DNA of 6,375 nucleotides, from the NCBI GenBank assembly GCA_015494485.1, contig WGBF01000380.1:1-6375 (forward strand), written 5' to 3'. The notes beneath the pieces are model-generated. The model was not told the DNA's origin. It worked only from the letters and a program-made list of their open reading frames with translations, and searched no databases. Of this stretch, positions 5,219 to 6,375 are shown piece by piece; position 1 is the first letter of the stretch; every line of letters starts with the position of its first letter. This DNA comes from a bacterium. GTDB taxonomy: Bacteria; Calditrichota; Calditrichia; RBG-13-44-9; J042. Position numbers and translations under genes: made by a program.

Positions 5219-6375
5219 TTACATTGAAATTCGAATATAAGCCCGGTACAACCGTCCCAATGTTGGCGATCCCGGCAATTCGATGTGTTTGCGATCCAGC
5301 AAATTATTTACCGTAACACCCAGCGCTAAGTTGGTAAACGAAATGTTCCGAAGGGGAACTTCCAGGGCTAAATCCACAACGGCATAATCCGGTACAAACC
5401 CGGTATTTAAAGGCCGCGCTCCCTGGAAGAAAAACCCTTCCACATACCGATAGGTAAGTTCCGCAAACGTTCCACTGGTCAACCAATCCACAAAACGGAT
5501 ATTGCCATTCCAGCGCCGATTGGGCGCATTAAATTGCGGAACAGTGGAAATAATGGTGGGCACATCGGCAAATTCATTAATTTCGGCATAGGAATAATTG
5601 ATCCCCGCTGTCAGTTTTGGTGTAATCACATACTGAAATCCCACATCAAAACCTTGCATATCCACCCGGCCAAAGTTGATATAGGAAAGCGTAATCTCCA
5701 ATAAAGGATTTCCGTTTTGATCCAGGGCAAAAATGCCATTGGCTGGATCATTAATAACCACCGGTGAACTGATAAAATTCCGGTAACGGGTTTTATAAGC
5801 TGTGGTGTTAATTAACAATTTCCCCCCGATTACCCCGTTGTACCCCAATTCCACACTTTCCGTGGTGGATGCTTCCAGGGGTTTGATTTTATCCACAATT
5901 TCCCCGGTGCGCACATTTTGCAAGGAAAACCCGCGGTAAGCTCCCCGAAGCCAGATGTCCAGTCCGCTGGGATGGGTAGTAATAAACGAATGGGCAAAAG
6001 CGGGTTGAATGGGGGGACTATTAAACGCCTGATTATACACCAATCGTACATTGTGCGTTTTATAATGATACGATAACCCCAGTTTCGGACTGAAATGGCT
6101 TCCAAACTGATCGTTTTTATCGTAACGCCCTGTAATGTTTAGCTTAAAATGGGTGAACAAACGGCCTTCGTACTGAAAATACAGCCCTGTTTCCGAAATC
6201 TTAATTTTTTCATCTGCATCATCCAGATAGGTGCCTTCGCTATTGGGCTGTGTGCCTTTCCATTGGACACCCCAGGTAATGGAATGATTATCCGTAATAT
6301 TAAAATTATGCTGTAATTCCACTGCATTGCGCCGTGGTTTGTCCACAAATTTAGCCTGCTCCAGTGCCGCTTCCG
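5219..6375 (-). CDS. TonB-dependent outer-membrane receptor, C-terminal beta-barrel part (runs off right edge)
   Basis: The frame stays open to the right edge, leaving 384 full codons; the true start lies outside. A GTG at 6344-6346 is internal, since coding continues upstream of it (EAALEQAKF). TonB-dependent receptors import siderophores, cobalamin, glycans or other ligands through a 22-strand outer-membrane barrel using TonB energy. Alternating aromatic strands are visible throughout, with family-typical stretches: FKLNITGRYDKNDQFGSHFSP, then LGLSYHYKTHNVRLVYNQAFNSP, then ESVELGYNGVIGGKLLINTTAYKTRYRNF, and near the end GVTVNNLLDRKHIELPGSPTLGR followed by the last strand RLYRAYIRISM. The plug domain and TonB box are outside the window, so substrate cannot be inferred. 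The protein ends in Met rather than the usual terminal Phe. An intrinsic terminator follows directly, and no SusD-like partner gene is present downstream. Confidence 0.93.
   Translation of the reverse strand, partial: EAALEQAKFVDKPRRNAVELQHNFNITDNHSITWGVQWKGTQPNSEGTYLDDADEKIKISETGLYFQYEGRLFTHFKLNITGRYDKNDQFGSHFSPKLGLSYHYKTHNVRLVYNQAFNSPPIQPAFAHSFITTHPSGLDIWLRGAYRGFSLQNVRTGEIVDKIKPLEASTTESVELGYNGVIGGKLLINTTAYKTRYRNFISSPVVINDPANGIFALDQNGNPLLEITLSYINFGRVDMQGFDVGFQYVITPKLTAGINYSYAEINEFADVPTIISTVPQFNAPNRRWNGNIRFVDWLTSGTFAELTYRYVEGFFFQGARPLNTGFVPDYAVVDLALEVPLRNISFTNLALGVTVNNLLDRKHIELPGSPTLGRLYRAYIRISM

Noticed and set aside
6344..6346. GTG as the start of the receptor gene
   Set aside because: The frame continues upstream to the window edge without a stop and still reads as barrel sequence; a receptor starting here would lack its signal peptide and plug domain.

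Overview
The window carries six protein-coding genes, all on the minus strand. Read in the direction of transcription (right to left) they are: the C-terminal part of a TonB-dependent outer-membrane receptor (runs off the right edge), a three-PAS soluble histidine kinase, its NarL/FixJ-type response regulator, a small SnoaL/NTF2-like protein, a prolyl-tRNA synthetase of the archaeal/eukaryote-like class (proS), and the N-terminal part of a rhomboid intramembrane protease (runs off the left edge). I see no mobile elements, CRISPR arrays, tRNAs or rRNAs.

Organism: a TonB-dependent receptor means a Gram-negative (diderm) bacterium. Together with the ProRS class that lacks the bacterial editing insertion, a moderate base composition and AT-rich spacers, this fits the FCB group (Bacteroidota, Ignavibacteria, Calditrichota and relatives). 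That placement is an inference from gene types, not from a marker gene.

Layout: (1) 5219-6375, receptor C-terminus, closed by a strong 11-bp intrinsic terminator at 5166-5206 that separates it from the next unit. (2) 3318-5117 and 2684-3325, sensor kinase and regulator, overlapping by 8 nt and so almost certainly co-translated. (3) 2141-2599, SnoaL-like protein, 84 nt after the regulator; it may be a read-through gene or have its own AT-rich promoter. (4) 1933-2140, a 208-nt spacer with three small inverted repeats, an AT palindrome and a doubtful 11-codon ORF; this is the proS leader/promoter region. (5) 508-1932 proS and 1-492 rhomboid, 15 nt apart, an operon-like pair.

How the genes work together: the kinase and regulator form a cytoplasmic two-component system whose signal and targets cannot be read from the sequence. 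proS is housekeeping, and the rhomboid appears to share its transcript. There is no clear functional link between the receptor, the two-component pair and the proS unit. I find no convincing new multi-gene system; the less ordinary points are the structured proS leader, the hydrophobic tail on the SnoaL-like protein and the rhomboid start site.
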